Positions 25,999 through 34,696 of a stretch of 64,000 nucleotides of DNA are shown here, piece after piece. Every line of letters begins with the position of its first letter. The first letter of the stretch is position 1. Source of the DNA: Streptomyces durmitorensis (GTDB taxonomy: Bacteria; Actinomycetota; Actinomycetes; Streptomycetales; Streptomycetaceae); contig NZ_CP097289.1 of the NCBI RefSeq assembly GCF_023498005.1, positions 4,588,001-4,652,000 of the forward strand, given 5' to 3'. The notes under the pieces were generated by a model, which ran no database searches, was not told the DNA's origin, and was given only the letters and a program-made list of their open reading frames with translations. The position numbers and the translations under genes are program-made.

Positions 25999-26916
25999 AT
26001 GGCCCATCTTCTCGTCGTGGAGGACGATCCCCAGCTGCGCGGCGCCCTCGTGCGCGCCCTGCGCGACAAAGGGCACGCCGTCGCCACCGCACCAGGCGGC
26101 ATGGCCGGCCTGGACGCCGCTGTGACGACCCACCCCGACCTCGTCGTACTCGACCTGGGGCTCCCTGACGTCGACGGCGCCCAGATCCTGCGCATGCTCC
26201 GCGCCGTCAGCGACGTACCCGTCATCGTCGCGACCGCGCGCGACGACGAACCCGAGATGGTGGCGATCCTCGAAGACGGCGCCGACGACTACATCGTCAA
26301 GCCGTTCGGCGCCGCCCAGCTCGACGCCCGCATCAAGGCCGTCCTGCGCCGCCTCGGCGCGACCGAGGCCGCGGAAGAGCCCCTGCGCGTCGGAGGTCTG
26401 GCCATCGACCCCGCCTCACGCGAAGTCACCCTGGACGAGCGCCCCCTGGACCTCACCCCCCGCGAGTTCGACCTCCTCGCCTACCTCGCCCACCGCCCCG
26501 GCCAGGTCGTCTCGCGCCGCGAACTCCTCGCCGAGGTGTGGCAACAGCCCCTGGGCGGCGCCGACAAGACGGTCGACGTCCACCTCTCCTGGCTCCGCAG
26601 GAAACTCGGCGAGACGGCCCAGACCCCCCGCTACCTCCACACCGTCCGCACGGTGGGCGTAAAGCTCACGGCACCCGACGACGCCCCGGCCCCCACGCTC
26701 CCGCAGCCGCGCGACGCACGCGAGGGGACGGGCCGGTATGTCCGCCCGGAGCACGGCTCGCAGGACTCCCCCGCCGCAGCAACTCCGCGGCCACCGGACG
26801 ATAGCGAGGACGGACATACCGGCGCGGCCCCGCCCCACAACGGCAACGAGGCGCACCACCCCGGGGAAGAGGAACCCTCCCCCCAAGACACCCCCCAAGG
26901 CCCAGGGGCCAGCTGA
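25999..26916 (+). CDS. OmpR-family response regulator with a repeat-derived C-terminal tail
   Basis: The protein has 305 residues; OmpR-type regulators usually have about 225-235. The receiver has D9/D10, phospho-acceptor D52 and K101. The winged-helix DNA-binding domain covers about residues 133-225, ending at HTVRTVGVKLTAP. Residues 230-305 are an added Pro/His/Glu-rich tail, and residues 245-275 are encoded by a 92-bp dispersed inverted-repeat element also present between other genes. The stop overlaps the histidine kinase start by one base (TGATG). The tail is probably not needed for DNA binding, but this is inference. Confidence 0.93.
   Translation: MAHLLVVEDDPQLRGALVRALRDKGHAVATAPGGMAGLDAAVTTHPDLVVLDLGLPDVDGAQILRMLRAVSDVPVIVATARDDEPEMVAILEDGADDYIVKPFGAAQLDARIKAVLRRLGATEAAEEPLRVGGLAIDPASREVTLDERPLDLTPREFDLLAYLAHRPGQVVSRRELLAEVWQQPLGGADKTVDVHLSWLRRKLGETAQTPRYLHTVRTVGVKLTAPDDAPAPTLPQPRDAREGTGRYVRPEHGSQDSPAAATPRPPDDSEDGHTGAAPPHNGNEAHHPGEEEPSPQDTPQGPGAS
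26732..26823. repeat. 92-bp inverted-repeat element, copy A (inside the response regulator gene)
   Basis: The ends are perfect 13-bp inverted repeats, GCCGGTATGTCCG (26732-26744) and CGGACATACCGGC (26811-26823). A second copy of the same length is at 40594-40685. Similarity extends about 15 bases to the left (ACGCGAGGGGACG). Confidence 0.9.
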
Positions 26917-28268
26917 TGCGACGCAGCCTCCTCCTCCTCACCGCCGCCACCACCGCCCTCGTACTGACCGCCCTCCTCGTCCCCCTCACCCTCCTCACCC
27001 GCACCCACGCCGCCGACCGCACCACCGCCGAGGCCACCGCCCGAGCCCAGTGGGTGGCGCACGCCATCGGCCCCGCCCTCGCCACCCCGGACGAGCGCGA
27101 GACCGCCGAACAGACCGTCGAGAGCGTCAACACCCAGAATCTGCCGACCACTTCACTCATCCTCGCCGACGGCACCGCCATCGGACCGAGCCCTCAAAAC
27201 AAACAGACCCCCCGCATCACGGACGCCATCCGTCTCGCCCGCACCGGCCGCGCCTTCACCTACGAGCCCTCCACCGGCGGCCGCCTGGTCCTCGTCCCCG
27301 TCCAGGGCGCCGCCGACGGCACGGCAGTCGTCCAAGTCACGCTCACCGAGCGTCAGTTGTACGCGGGCACCATGACGTCCTGGCTCGTGCTCGCCGGGAT
27401 CGGGGTCGGCCTCGTACTCATCGGGCTGCTCCTCGCCGACCGCCTGGGGGCGCGCCTCGTCGGCGCCACCCGCCGCCTCGCCCGCACCGCGGACCGCCTG
27501 GCCGCAGGCGACCTCACCGCACGCGCCACCCCCGAGGGCCCGCCCGAACTACGCCTGGTCGCGGGCCAGCTGAACCACCTCGCCACCCGCATCGACGAAC
27601 TCCTCACCGCCGAACGCGAGAACGCCGCCGACCTCGCCCACCGCCTCCGCACCCCCGTCGCCGCCCTCCGCCTGGACGCCGAGACCCTCCGCGACACGGA
27701 GGAGGCGAACCGCATCGCCGCGGACGTCGCCGCCCTCGAACGCAGCGTCGACGACGTGATCCGCAAGGCCCGCCGCCCACTGCGCGACGCCCCGTACGCG
27801 GACCTGGCGGGCGTGGCACGCGAACGCGCCGAGTTCTGGCTGCCGTTGGCGGAGGATCAGGGTCGTACGACGGAGACATCGGCCCAAGACGAACCGAGTC
27901 CCGTCCCCGTCCCCGAGGACGACCTCACCGCGGCCATCGACGCCCTCATCGGCAACGTCCTCGACCACACCCCCCAGGGCACCCCGTTCCGCATCACCGT
28001 CCGCACCACCCCGGAGGGGAACGCCGAGCTCACCGTCGCCGACGAAGGCCCCGGCCTCCCCCCGACCTACGCCGCGGAACGCGGCACCAGCGGCGGCGGC
28101 TCCACGGGCCTCGGCCTGGACATCGCCCGCCGGACCGCCGAGGACGCGGGCGGCACCTTCGCCATCGCCTCCGACGCCACCCGCGGCACGCGAGTCACCC
28201 TCACCTTCCCGAAGGCACCCCCGCGGCCCGCGGAAACGCGACCCGCACCGCCCGAGCCCACCGGTTGA
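26916..28268 (+). CDS. Two-component sensor histidine kinase
   Basis: The protein has 450 residues. TM helices at about 5-29 and 155-175 frame an extracytoplasmic sensor region, followed by a HAMP domain (about 176-228). The phospho-accepting His is H242 in ADLAHRLRTPVAALRLD, and the ATPase domain has N-box IGNVLDHTPQGTPF and G-box VADEGPGLP, then TGLGLDIARR. It is coupled to the response regulator, its obvious partner. The last 68 bases overlap, on the opposite strand, the end of the VTC-domain gene. The signal is unknown. Confidence 0.93.
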   Translation: MRRSLLLLTAATTALVLTALLVPLTLLTRTHAADRTTAEATARAQWVAHAIGPALATPDERETAEQTVESVNTQNLPTTSLILADGTAIGPSPQNKQTPRITDAIRLARTGRAFTYEPSTGGRLVLVPVQGAADGTAVVQVTLTERQLYAGTMTSWLVLAGIGVGLVLIGLLLADRLGARLVGATRRLARTADRLAAGDLTARATPEGPPELRLVAGQLNHLATRIDELLTAERENAADLAHRLRTPVAALRLDAETLRDTEEANRIAADVAALERSVDDVIRKARRPLRDAPYADLAGVARERAEFWLPLAEDQGRTTETSAQDEPSPVPVPEDDLTAAIDALIGNVLDHTPQGTPFRITVRTTPEGNAELTVADEGPGLPPTYAAERGTSGGGSTGLGLDIARRTAEDAGGTFAIASDATRGTRVTLTFPKAPPRPAETRPAPPEPTG

Positions 28269-29013
28269 CCCCCAACTCCGGCCGCAGCGCGGCGAACCCA
28301 CCGCAGTACTTCGTGAACTCGGCGGCCCGCACCCCGTACCGGTGAAGGACCCGGTCCGCCTCCGTCAGATGACCCTGCGTCTTGGTCTCCACCAGGACGA
28401 GCCCGGAATCCGCCGCTACCGACCGCCCCGTGGCCACGTCCCGCACCACGAGCCCGGCATCACACGTGATCCGCTGCCCGTCGGCCACGAAGGTCGCCCG
28501 CTGGTACTCCGTGACGAGCGCCGTGGTCAGCCCGCCGGGCGCCTCGATGCCGTACGACCCCCTCAGCACACCCGCGAGGAATCCCTGCCGCGCGGCATCG
28601 AGCACACAGTCGTCGCCCTCCAGGCGCTGCCGGTGCTTGACCGTCTCGCCCCGGCCGCTCTTCAGCTTGATCTCGAACTGCCGCTCGCCGCTGTCCTGGT
28701 AGACCCGCTCCCGGATGCGGTAGCGCAGCCGCCTGCCCTGCCGGTGGTGGTGGTAGGTGAGGAGTTCAGGGGTGTCGTAGTACGTCGAGTGGTAGCTGAA
28801 CCAGCGCTTTCCGCCGATGCTCAGGGCCCGGAAGGGGCCCGACGCGCGGCGCGGATCCGTGAGCAGCGCCGCCAGGTCGTCGAAGATCTCGACCGGCACG
28901 AGATAGCTGTTGTCGTAGCGGGCGAGCAGCTCCGCCCGCGCGTTGACCTCGTCGAGCGAGATGGGGTGCGCGGCGAGCGCGGCCCGTCCGATGGCGCGTA
29001 CGGCGGGGTTCAC
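28201..29013 (-). CDS. VTC-domain (polyphosphate polymerase-like) protein
   Basis: The protein has 270 residues. RYDNSYLVPV, STYYDTPELLTYHHHRQGRRLRYRIRER and LVETKTQG are the beta-tunnel motifs of the VTC/CYTH triphosphate-tunnel fold, with the basic residues (RLRYRIR) and EIKLKSGRG that would bind polyphosphate or nucleoside triphosphate. Eukaryotic VTC domains make inorganic polyphosphate; bacterial ones are mostly untested. The start GTG 29013 overlaps the stop of a DUF4956 membrane protein, the usual pair. Its 3' end overlaps the histidine kinase gene by 68 bases in convergent orientation. Confidence 0.85.
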   Translation of the reverse strand: MNPAVRAIGRAALAAHPISLDEVNARAELLARYDNSYLVPVEIFDDLAALLTDPRRASGPFRALSIGGKRWFSYHSTYYDTPELLTYHHHRQGRRLRYRIRERVYQDSGERQFEIKLKSGRGETVKHRQRLEGDDCVLDAARQGFLAGVLRGSYGIEAPGGLTTALVTEYQRATFVADGQRITCDAGLVVRDVATGRSVAADSGLVLVETKTQGHLTEADRVLHRYGVRAAEFTKYCGGFAALRPELGVNRWARAVRVAFPRAAGVPSGR

Positions 29014-29675
29014 ACGGTCTCCTTCTGGTGGGGGACGGCAGGCGTGCGGGACCGGGTCGTGCGGCGTCGTGGTGCTGTACGTATGAACTCCCCGGCCCGC
29101 TCGGAAGGTTCCGGCTGCCGGAAACGGACTTCCAGAACCATCAGGTCACGTACGTAGTCGACCTCCTGGACGGTCCAGCCGAGCGGCTCCCCCAGGCGCC
29201 GCGCCAGCTCGGCGCGGAGCGCGGTCTCCTCGCGGTACACGGCGTCCAGGGTGACGACCGCGCGCCGGTCACCGGCGAAGAGGCGGGGGTGGTCGGCGCC
29301 GTACATCACCAGGAGCAGCACGGCCGCGAGCCCGGCGGCGACCGGCAGGTCCAGGCCCGGAAGACCGCAGAGGAGGCCGAGGACCAGGGTGATGAAGTAG
29401 TACGCGACCTCCTGGTGCTGCACCGCGTCCGAGCGGAGCCGCACGATCGAGAGCACCCCGAAGAGCCCGAAGCCGAGCGCGAGCCCGCCGTTGCCGCCGG
29501 CGCTCGCGAGGGCGGAGACGACCGCGAAGAGCGCGACGTTCAGGGCGAGGTAAGCGGGGACCAACTCCCTTCTGCGATGCCGTGGATAGAAGACCCCGAA
29601 GGTCAGGAGGGTCACGGCCACCAGGTCGAGGCCGAGGTGGGCGGCCATCTGTCCGAGGTTCTCTGCGCTGTCCAT
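29010..29675 (-). CDS. DUF4956 membrane protein paired with a VTC-domain protein
   Basis: The protein has 221 residues from ATG 29675. There are about five TM segments in the first 130 residues, with GLFGVLSIVRLRSDAVQHQEVAYYFITLVLGL (about 76-107), the DUF4956 core with its conserved Arg-Leu-Arg-Ser, followed by a cytoplasmic domain. The neighbour is a VTC-domain protein translated from the overlapping GTG. Together they recall the eukaryotic VTC complex (a membrane part plus a polymerase domain), so a role in polyphosphate synthesis or transport is a reasonable inference. Confidence 0.85.
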   Translation of the reverse strand: MDSAENLGQMAAHLGLDLVAVTLLTFGVFYPRHRRRELVPAYLALNVALFAVVSALASAGGNGGLALGFGLFGVLSIVRLRSDAVQHQEVAYYFITLVLGLLCGLPGLDLPVAAGLAAVLLLVMYGADHPRLFAGDRRAVVTLDAVYREETALRAELARRLGEPLGWTVQEVDYVRDLMVLEVRFRQPEPSERAGEFIRTAPRRRTTRSRTPAVPHQKETV

Positions 29676-29752
29676 GACCAGGACGCTAGGGAACGGCGGG
29701 TTAAGGCCGCCCCTGGCGGGAGTTAACGAGCGCGGCGCCCACTCGGTATCCC

Positions 29753-29782
29753 TTGACAGCATGCTGTCGATTTGACAGCATG
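29753..29782. promoter_or_regulatory. Candidate MarR operator upstream of the DJ-1/MarR pair
   Basis: GACAGCATGCTGTC (29755-29768) is a perfect 14-bp palindrome, and TTGACAGCATG occurs twice (29753-29763 and 29772-29782), 19 bases apart. The TTGACA parts could also act as a -35 element. It lies 50-80 bases upstream of the pair's first start codon. Confidence 0.6.
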
Positions 29783-29831
29783 TTCACATAAGCGCTCAGC
29801 GGCACCCCGCCCACATCCAGTGGAGGCAGTC

Positions 29832-30434
29832 ATGACCCGCAAGCCGAAGCCCGTGCACCTCGCCGTTTACGACACGCTCGCCGACTGGGAGCCCGGATAC
29901 GCCACCGCGTACCTCGCCCGCGCCGGGTACGAGATCCGCACCGTCGCCGCGGGGTCCCTCGACCCGGTCACGACCTCGGGCGGCGTCCGCATCCAGCCCG
30001 ACCTGACCCTCGCCGACCTGCGGCCCGAGGACAGCGCGCTGCTGATCCTGCCCGGCGCCGACCTGTGGGACACGGGCGACGACCTCGCCCCCTTCGGCCG
30101 CGCGGCCCGCACCTTCCTCGACGCGGACGTGCCGGTCGCCGCGATCTGCGGGGCCACCGCCGGGCTCGCCCGCGAGGGCCTGCTCGACGAGCGCGACCAC
30201 ACCAGCGCGGTGTCGTTCTACCTCGCGGCCACCGGATACAAGGGCGGCGAGCGGTACGTGGACGTCGACGCCGTCACGGACGGCGGGCTGACCACGGCGG
30301 GGCCGACCGAGCCCGTGGCCTTCGCCCGGGAGATCCTCGGGCGGCTCGGCGCCTTCGAGGGCGAAAAGCTGGACGCCTGGTACCGGCTGTTCCACGACTC
30401 GGACGCGTCCGCGTACGAGGTGCTGGAATCGTGA
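29832..30434 (+). CDS. DJ-1/PfpI-family protein (type 1 glutamine amidotransferase-like)
   Basis: The protein has 200 residues. ATG 29832 follows GGAGG. The nucleophile-elbow cysteine is in VAAICGATAGLA (C109 or so), and LILPGADLWD (about 76-85) holds the family's conserved acidic loop. DJ-1/PfpI proteins include glyoxalases, deglycases and chaperones; the role here is open. It overlaps the following MarR gene by 4 bases (GTGA), so it is probably a MarR-regulated stress gene. A palindromic operator candidate lies just upstream. Confidence 0.88.
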   Translation: MTRKPKPVHLAVYDTLADWEPGYATAYLARAGYEIRTVAAGSLDPVTTSGGVRIQPDLTLADLRPEDSALLILPGADLWDTGDDLAPFGRAARTFLDADVPVAAICGATAGLAREGLLDERDHTSAVSFYLAATGYKGGERYVDVDAVTDGGLTTAGPTEPVAFAREILGRLGAFEGEKLDAWYRLFHDSDASAYEVLES

Positions 30435-30922
30435 GCACCGAGCAGAACCCGGCGGACGAGGTGCGGGAGCAGCAGGACCTGTTCTCCCGCACCGCCCTCG
30501 GCGTCTTCCGGCTCAACGGCCAACTCCTCTCCGTGGCAGATGAGTTGGCCAAGCCCGGCGGTCTCACCGCCGCCTGGTGGCAGGTGCTCGGCGCCGTCCT
30601 GCGCGAGCCCCTGCCCGTCGCCGGGATCGCCCGCGCGATGGGCATCACCCGGCAGAGCGTGCAGCGCGTCGCCGACCTCCTCGTGCGGCGCGGCCTCGCG
30701 GAGTACGTGCCGAACCCCGCCCACCGCCGCGCCAAGCTCCTGCGCCCCACGGACGAGGGCCTTGCCGCCGTCCGCAGGATCAGCCCCGGCCACGCGGAGG
30801 TCGCCGCCCGGCTCGCGGAGGCGCTCGGCGAGGAGGAGTTCGCGCGGACCGTGCAGGTGTTGGAGCGGCTTTCCGGCGCCCTGTCCGACCTGGATACGGA
30901 ACAACCCGTTACGGAGCCGTAG
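30431..30922 (+). CDS. MarR-family transcriptional regulator
   Basis: The protein has 163 residues from GTG 30431. The winged helix-turn-helix covers about residues 55-120 (LPVAGIARAMGITRQSVQRVADLLVRRGLAEYVPNPAHRRAKLLRPTDEG, with the typical wing). The flanking helices would make the dimer interface. MarR proteins usually repress their own operon and release DNA on binding a phenolic ligand or on Cys oxidation; no cysteine is present here, so ligand binding is more likely. It is coupled to the DJ-1/PfpI gene, whose promoter carries a likely binding site. Confidence 0.9.
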   Translation: MSTEQNPADEVREQQDLFSRTALGVFRLNGQLLSVADELAKPGGLTAAWWQVLGAVLREPLPVAGIARAMGITRQSVQRVADLLVRRGLAEYVPNPAHRRAKLLRPTDEGLAAVRRISPGHAEVAARLAEALGEEEFARTVQVLERLSGALSDLDTEQPVTEP

Positions 30923-31000
30923 CAGGCAGTCCGTGCCCCGATGTCCTATCGCCCCACTATCCTCGATCTGTTGCACACCAACGGGGGAGGCGGCGCGGCG

Positions 31001-33046
31001 ATGGAGAAGCTCGGGCCCGGGGATCCACAGCGAATAGGCGCTTATCGGCTGCTCGCGCGACTCGGCGCGGGCGGCATGGGGCACGTCTACCTCGCGCGGT
31101 CCGACCGGGGACGTACGGTCGCGGTGAAGCTGGTGCGTGAAGAGCTCGCCGAGCAGGAGGAGTTCAGGAACCGCTTCCGGCAGGAGGTGCAGGCGGCACG
31201 GCGGGTCGGCGGCGCGTGGACGGCGCCCGTGCTCGACGCGGACACCGAGGCGACGATCCCCTGGCTGGCCACGGGATATGTCGCGGGCCCCTCCCTGCAG
31301 AGCGTCATCTCGCACGACCACGGGCCGCTGCCCGAGCGGTCCGTGAAGATACTGGCGGCCGGGCTCGCCAACGCCCTCAAGGACATTCACGCGGCGGGCC
31401 TCATCCACCGCGACCTCAAGCCGTCGAACGTGCTCGTCACGATCGACGGCCCCCGCGTCATCGACTTCGGCATCGCCCGCGCGCTCGAAACGGTGACCGA
31501 CGGCGGACTGACCCGCACCGGCGCGCTCGTCGGCTCGCCCGGGTTCATGGCGCCCGAGCAGGTGCGTGGCGACCGGATCACCCCGGCGTGCGACGTGTTC
31601 TGCCTGGGCTCGGTCCTGGCGTACGCGGCTTCGGGCGCGCTGCCGTTCGGCACGGCCAACAGCGGCGTGCACGCGCTGATGTTCCGTATCGCGCAGGAGG
31701 AGCCGGATCTGGAGGGGCTGCCGGAGGAGCTGGCCGAGCTGGTCGGCGACTGCCTGCGCAAGAACCCCGCGGACCGGCCTTCGCTGGAGCAGCTCCTTGA
31801 GCGGACGAGGGCGGAGGACACGCTCGGCGACGGCGGCCGGACGCGGGACCCCTGGCTCCCGGGGGCGCTCGTGGCTCAACTGGGCCGCCATGCGGTGCAG
31901 TTGCTCGACACGGAGAATCCGGACGAGGGCGGGCCGGAGGCGCCGTCCGCGAAGGGCACCGTTCCGCCGGTGTCGCTCGCGCCGCCGAAGGGGTTGGCGG
32001 CCGGGGGCAATGGTGGCGCGTCCAAGCAGGGCGAGGACGAAGCCGGGTCCGGGTCCGGGTCCGGGCCTGCTGCCGCGGCCGTCGCCGGAGCAGGAGCCGG
32101 GGCCGGGGCCGGGGCCGGGGCCGGGGCAGGCGCCTTGGCTGCCGCCGCGTCCGGGGCCGGGGGCAAGCCGGAGCCCGCCGACGGCGACACACCGCCACCG
32201 CCCGGCAGACCGGGCGAGGCCCCCCTCGACCACCTCCCCACGATGATCACCGGCCAGGCACCACCGCCGACTCCCCCGCCGGGCTCGGCGTACGGCTACC
32301 CCCAACAGCACCCCCAGCAGCACCCGCAACAGCACCCGCAGCCCGGCTACGGCTACCCCCAGCAGAACCCGTACGGACCCACGCCTCCGTACGGGCCCAC
32401 ACCTCCGTACGGCCCTCTCGTCCACCCGCAGGGCGAACCCCCGCGCCGCAGCGGGCGGTCCACCGCCGCGCTCATCGCGGTGGCCGTCATAGTGGCCATA
32501 GGAGCGGGCGGCACGGTGTACGCGGTGATGAAGGGCGAGGGCAGCACGAAGGCGGGCGGCACGAGCTCCGACTCGCCGTCCAACAGCGCGCCCGAGACGC
32601 CGGGCACCCCCTCCGAGGAGAATTCGCAGGATCCCGAGAGCCCGCCCACGACGCCCGCGTCCAAGGAAAAGGACGAGGACAAGGACGAGGACGGCGCGAT
32701 CCCGGACACGTTCCTCGGCACCTGGAGCGGCTCCATCCAGAACAACCTGGGGAGCAACTCCCGCCAGCTCGTCCTCCAGCAGGGCGAGGTCGGCGACACC
32801 GTCGTCTCGATCACGGCGGACGGCCCGACCGACACCGGAGGCACGTACCACTGCGTGTTCCAGGGCAAGTTGGAGTCGGTCAGCGGCAACACCCTGCGCA
32901 TCGGACCGACGGATGTGATCGTCGGCCAGCCCGCGACCTCCTGCCGACCGGGCCAGGCGAGCACGGTCACGCTGCTCGCGAACGGCAGGCTGCACCGGGA
33001 GAACACGGGCACGGACAAGGGGCTGACGTACGACAAGGAGGGCTGA
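31001..33046 (+). CDS. Membrane-anchored Ser/Thr protein kinase
   Basis: The protein has 681 residues from ATG 31001; an in-frame ATG at 30941 lacks a good ribosome-binding site. The Hanks-type kinase domain covers about residues 15-275: glycine loop GAGGMG, K43, H136-R-D138 (HRDLKPSN) and D155-F-G. A low-complexity Gly/Ala and Pro-rich linker (about 290-480, including QQHPQQHPQQHPQP and repeats of YGPTPP) leads to one TM helix (about 486-508) and an outer domain of about 150 residues with VSITADGPTDTGGTYHCVFQG. It should phosphorylate cytoplasmic targets in response to an outside signal. No phosphatase is adjacent. Confidence 0.92.
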   Translation: MEKLGPGDPQRIGAYRLLARLGAGGMGHVYLARSDRGRTVAVKLVREELAEQEEFRNRFRQEVQAARRVGGAWTAPVLDADTEATIPWLATGYVAGPSLQSVISHDHGPLPERSVKILAAGLANALKDIHAAGLIHRDLKPSNVLVTIDGPRVIDFGIARALETVTDGGLTRTGALVGSPGFMAPEQVRGDRITPACDVFCLGSVLAYAASGALPFGTANSGVHALMFRIAQEEPDLEGLPEELAELVGDCLRKNPADRPSLEQLLERTRAEDTLGDGGRTRDPWLPGALVAQLGRHAVQLLDTENPDEGGPEAPSAKGTVPPVSLAPPKGLAAGGNGGASKQGEDEAGSGSGSGPAAAAVAGAGAGAGAGAGAGAGALAAAASGAGGKPEPADGDTPPPPGRPGEAPLDHLPTMITGQAPPPTPPPGSAYGYPQQHPQQHPQQHPQPGYGYPQQNPYGPTPPYGPTPPYGPLVHPQGEPPRRSGRSTAALIAVAVIVAIGAGGTVYAVMKGEGSTKAGGTSSDSPSNSAPETPGTPSEENSQDPESPPTTPASKEKDEDKDEDGAIPDTFLGTWSGSIQNNLGSNSRQLVLQQGEVGDTVVSITADGPTDTGGTYHCVFQGKLESVSGNTLRIGPTDVIVGQPATSCRPGQASTVTLLANGRLHRENTGTDKGLTYDKEG

Positions 33047-33147
33047 GCGCGCGGTAGTTGAACGCCGGGCGAACAGCTCCCGTCCGGACGGACAAGGGAC
33101 GGACAAGGGCAGCCCGACGGCCGCCCGCGGCGCTTATCGTCCCGCCC

Positions 33148-34692
33148 ATGAACTGGTTGGGCACCGAAAACATCATCGCCGTGCTCGCCATCCTGGTCGG
33201 CATCGCCGGCGCGTTCGTCCCCGTGCTGCTCGAACGCCGCGTACCGCGCCGCAAGCGCATCGGCTACCGCAAGCAGATGGACACGGCGATAGGCGACAAC
33301 GTCCGTACGGGCGACGCGAACGCGCGCCTCGGTCTCTTCGACGAGGCCCCGGAGATGTCGGACGCGACCCTGGTGCTCCTGCGCGTCGAGAACGACGGCT
33401 CGCTGCCGATCGACGTCGCCGACTACACGGGCCGCTCGCCGCACGGCCTGACCGCGGTCTTCGAGACCCGCACGATCCGCGCGGTGGCGGTGACGCTGCC
33501 GCCCGAGGCCGACCACCTGATGGAGCACTTCGCGCCCGGCACGGGCCTCGGCTACGAGGACGGCAGGCTGCACATCCCGCGCGTGCCGCTCAACCGGGGC
33601 GAGTACTACAAGCTCCTCGTCCTGCTCACCGGCGGCCCCGTGGACAGCGGCTACACCGTCATCGGCGGCATCCAGGGCGGCGAGACGCACGAGAACCACA
33701 GCTCGGCCCCCGACGAGAAGCCGCCGCTGTTCAGCAGGCTCTCGCAGCGTGTGGCCATCGCCCTGAGCCTGGTGATCCTCGGCCTCGCGGGCCTCATCCT
33801 GCGGCCCGACGCCACGCCCCCGCCCTCGTTCTGCAAGCAGGGCGACCTCACCCTGACGGGGTCGACCGCGTTCGAGAAGGCCGCCGAGGAGCTGGCGGAC
33901 AAGTACATGGACGAGTGCGAGGGATCGAGGATCGAGGTGAGCGCGCACGGAAGCCGGGGCGGGGTGCGGGAGCTGGCGGGGATGGACGCGAAGTCCGCCG
34001 ACGGCGGCAAGGGCTCACCGCCGGTGATCGCCTTCTCCGACGGCCCACGGCCCGCCAGTTACAGCCAGCTGAGCGAGACGCGGGTCGCGGTCTCCCTGTT
34101 CGCCCTGGTCGTCAACGACGCGGTTCCGGTGAAGAACCTCTCCACGACCGACGTACGCCGTCTCTTCACGGGCGAGATCCGCAACTGGAACCAACTGCCC
34201 GGCGGCCCGGACAAGCCGGTGGTCCTGGTGAGCCGGGGTTCGAGCTCGGGCACCCGGGTCACGCTCCAGCACCGGGTGCTCAAGGGCGCGTCGGAGATCC
34301 AGGAGTCCTCAAGTGACTGCCTGACCAAGGACATCAGCCCCAAGGCGCCCCTGATCCGCTGCGAACTCGACGACACGGACCAGGTCCTCGCCACCGTCGC
34401 CGATACCCCGGGCGCGATCGGCTACAGCGAACTCCGCAAGACGACCACCCTCAAGGACTCGCACCGCCTGAACCTGGACGGCCACGTACCGTCCCTCGAC
34501 CGGATCCAGACCAGCGGCTATCCCTACCGCGAGATCGAGTACGCCTACACCTACGGCAGCCCGCCCGCCTCATCCCTCGCGTCGAGCTTCCTCGCGTACG
34601 CGGTCCGCGGAAACGGCCAGGACGTGGTCCGCACCCACGGGCACCTGCCGTGCCAGACGCCCGTGGGAATGCGGATGTGCGGGGAGAACTGA
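33148..34692 (+). CDS. Membrane protein with PstS-like substrate-binding domain
   Basis: The protein has 514 residues. An N-terminal TM helix (about 5-27) is followed by a cytoplasmic or periplasmic domain (30-195), a second TM helix (about 202-223) and a PBP-fold domain from about residue 233: LTLTGSTAFEKAAEELADKY, VALVVND.., IRNWNQLPGGPD, VLVSRGSSSGTRVTLQHRVL and VADTPGAIGYSELRK, all phosphate-binding PstS motifs. It could sense or bind phosphate or another oxyanion rather than transport, as no ABC permease is adjacent. It follows the protein kinase gene by about 100 bases, so a sensory link is possible. Confidence 0.78.
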   Translation: MNWLGTENIIAVLAILVGIAGAFVPVLLERRVPRRKRIGYRKQMDTAIGDNVRTGDANARLGLFDEAPEMSDATLVLLRVENDGSLPIDVADYTGRSPHGLTAVFETRTIRAVAVTLPPEADHLMEHFAPGTGLGYEDGRLHIPRVPLNRGEYYKLLVLLTGGPVDSGYTVIGGIQGGETHENHSSAPDEKPPLFSRLSQRVAIALSLVILGLAGLILRPDATPPPSFCKQGDLTLTGSTAFEKAAEELADKYMDECEGSRIEVSAHGSRGGVRELAGMDAKSADGGKGSPPVIAFSDGPRPASYSQLSETRVAVSLFALVVNDAVPVKNLSTTDVRRLFTGEIRNWNQLPGGPDKPVVLVSRGSSSGTRVTLQHRVLKGASEIQESSSDCLTKDISPKAPLIRCELDDTDQVLATVADTPGAIGYSELRKTTTLKDSHRLNLDGHVPSLDRIQTSGYPYREIEYAYTYGSPPASSLASSFLAYAVRGNGQDVVRTHGHLPCQTPVGMRMCGEN

Positions 34693-34696
34693 GCCG

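Noticed and set aside
28201..28268. Idea that the histidine kinase or VTC frame is misassigned because they overlap by 68 bases
   Set aside because: Both C-termini show good coding bias in their own frame and end in plausible family-length proteins, so a true convergent overlap is more likely.
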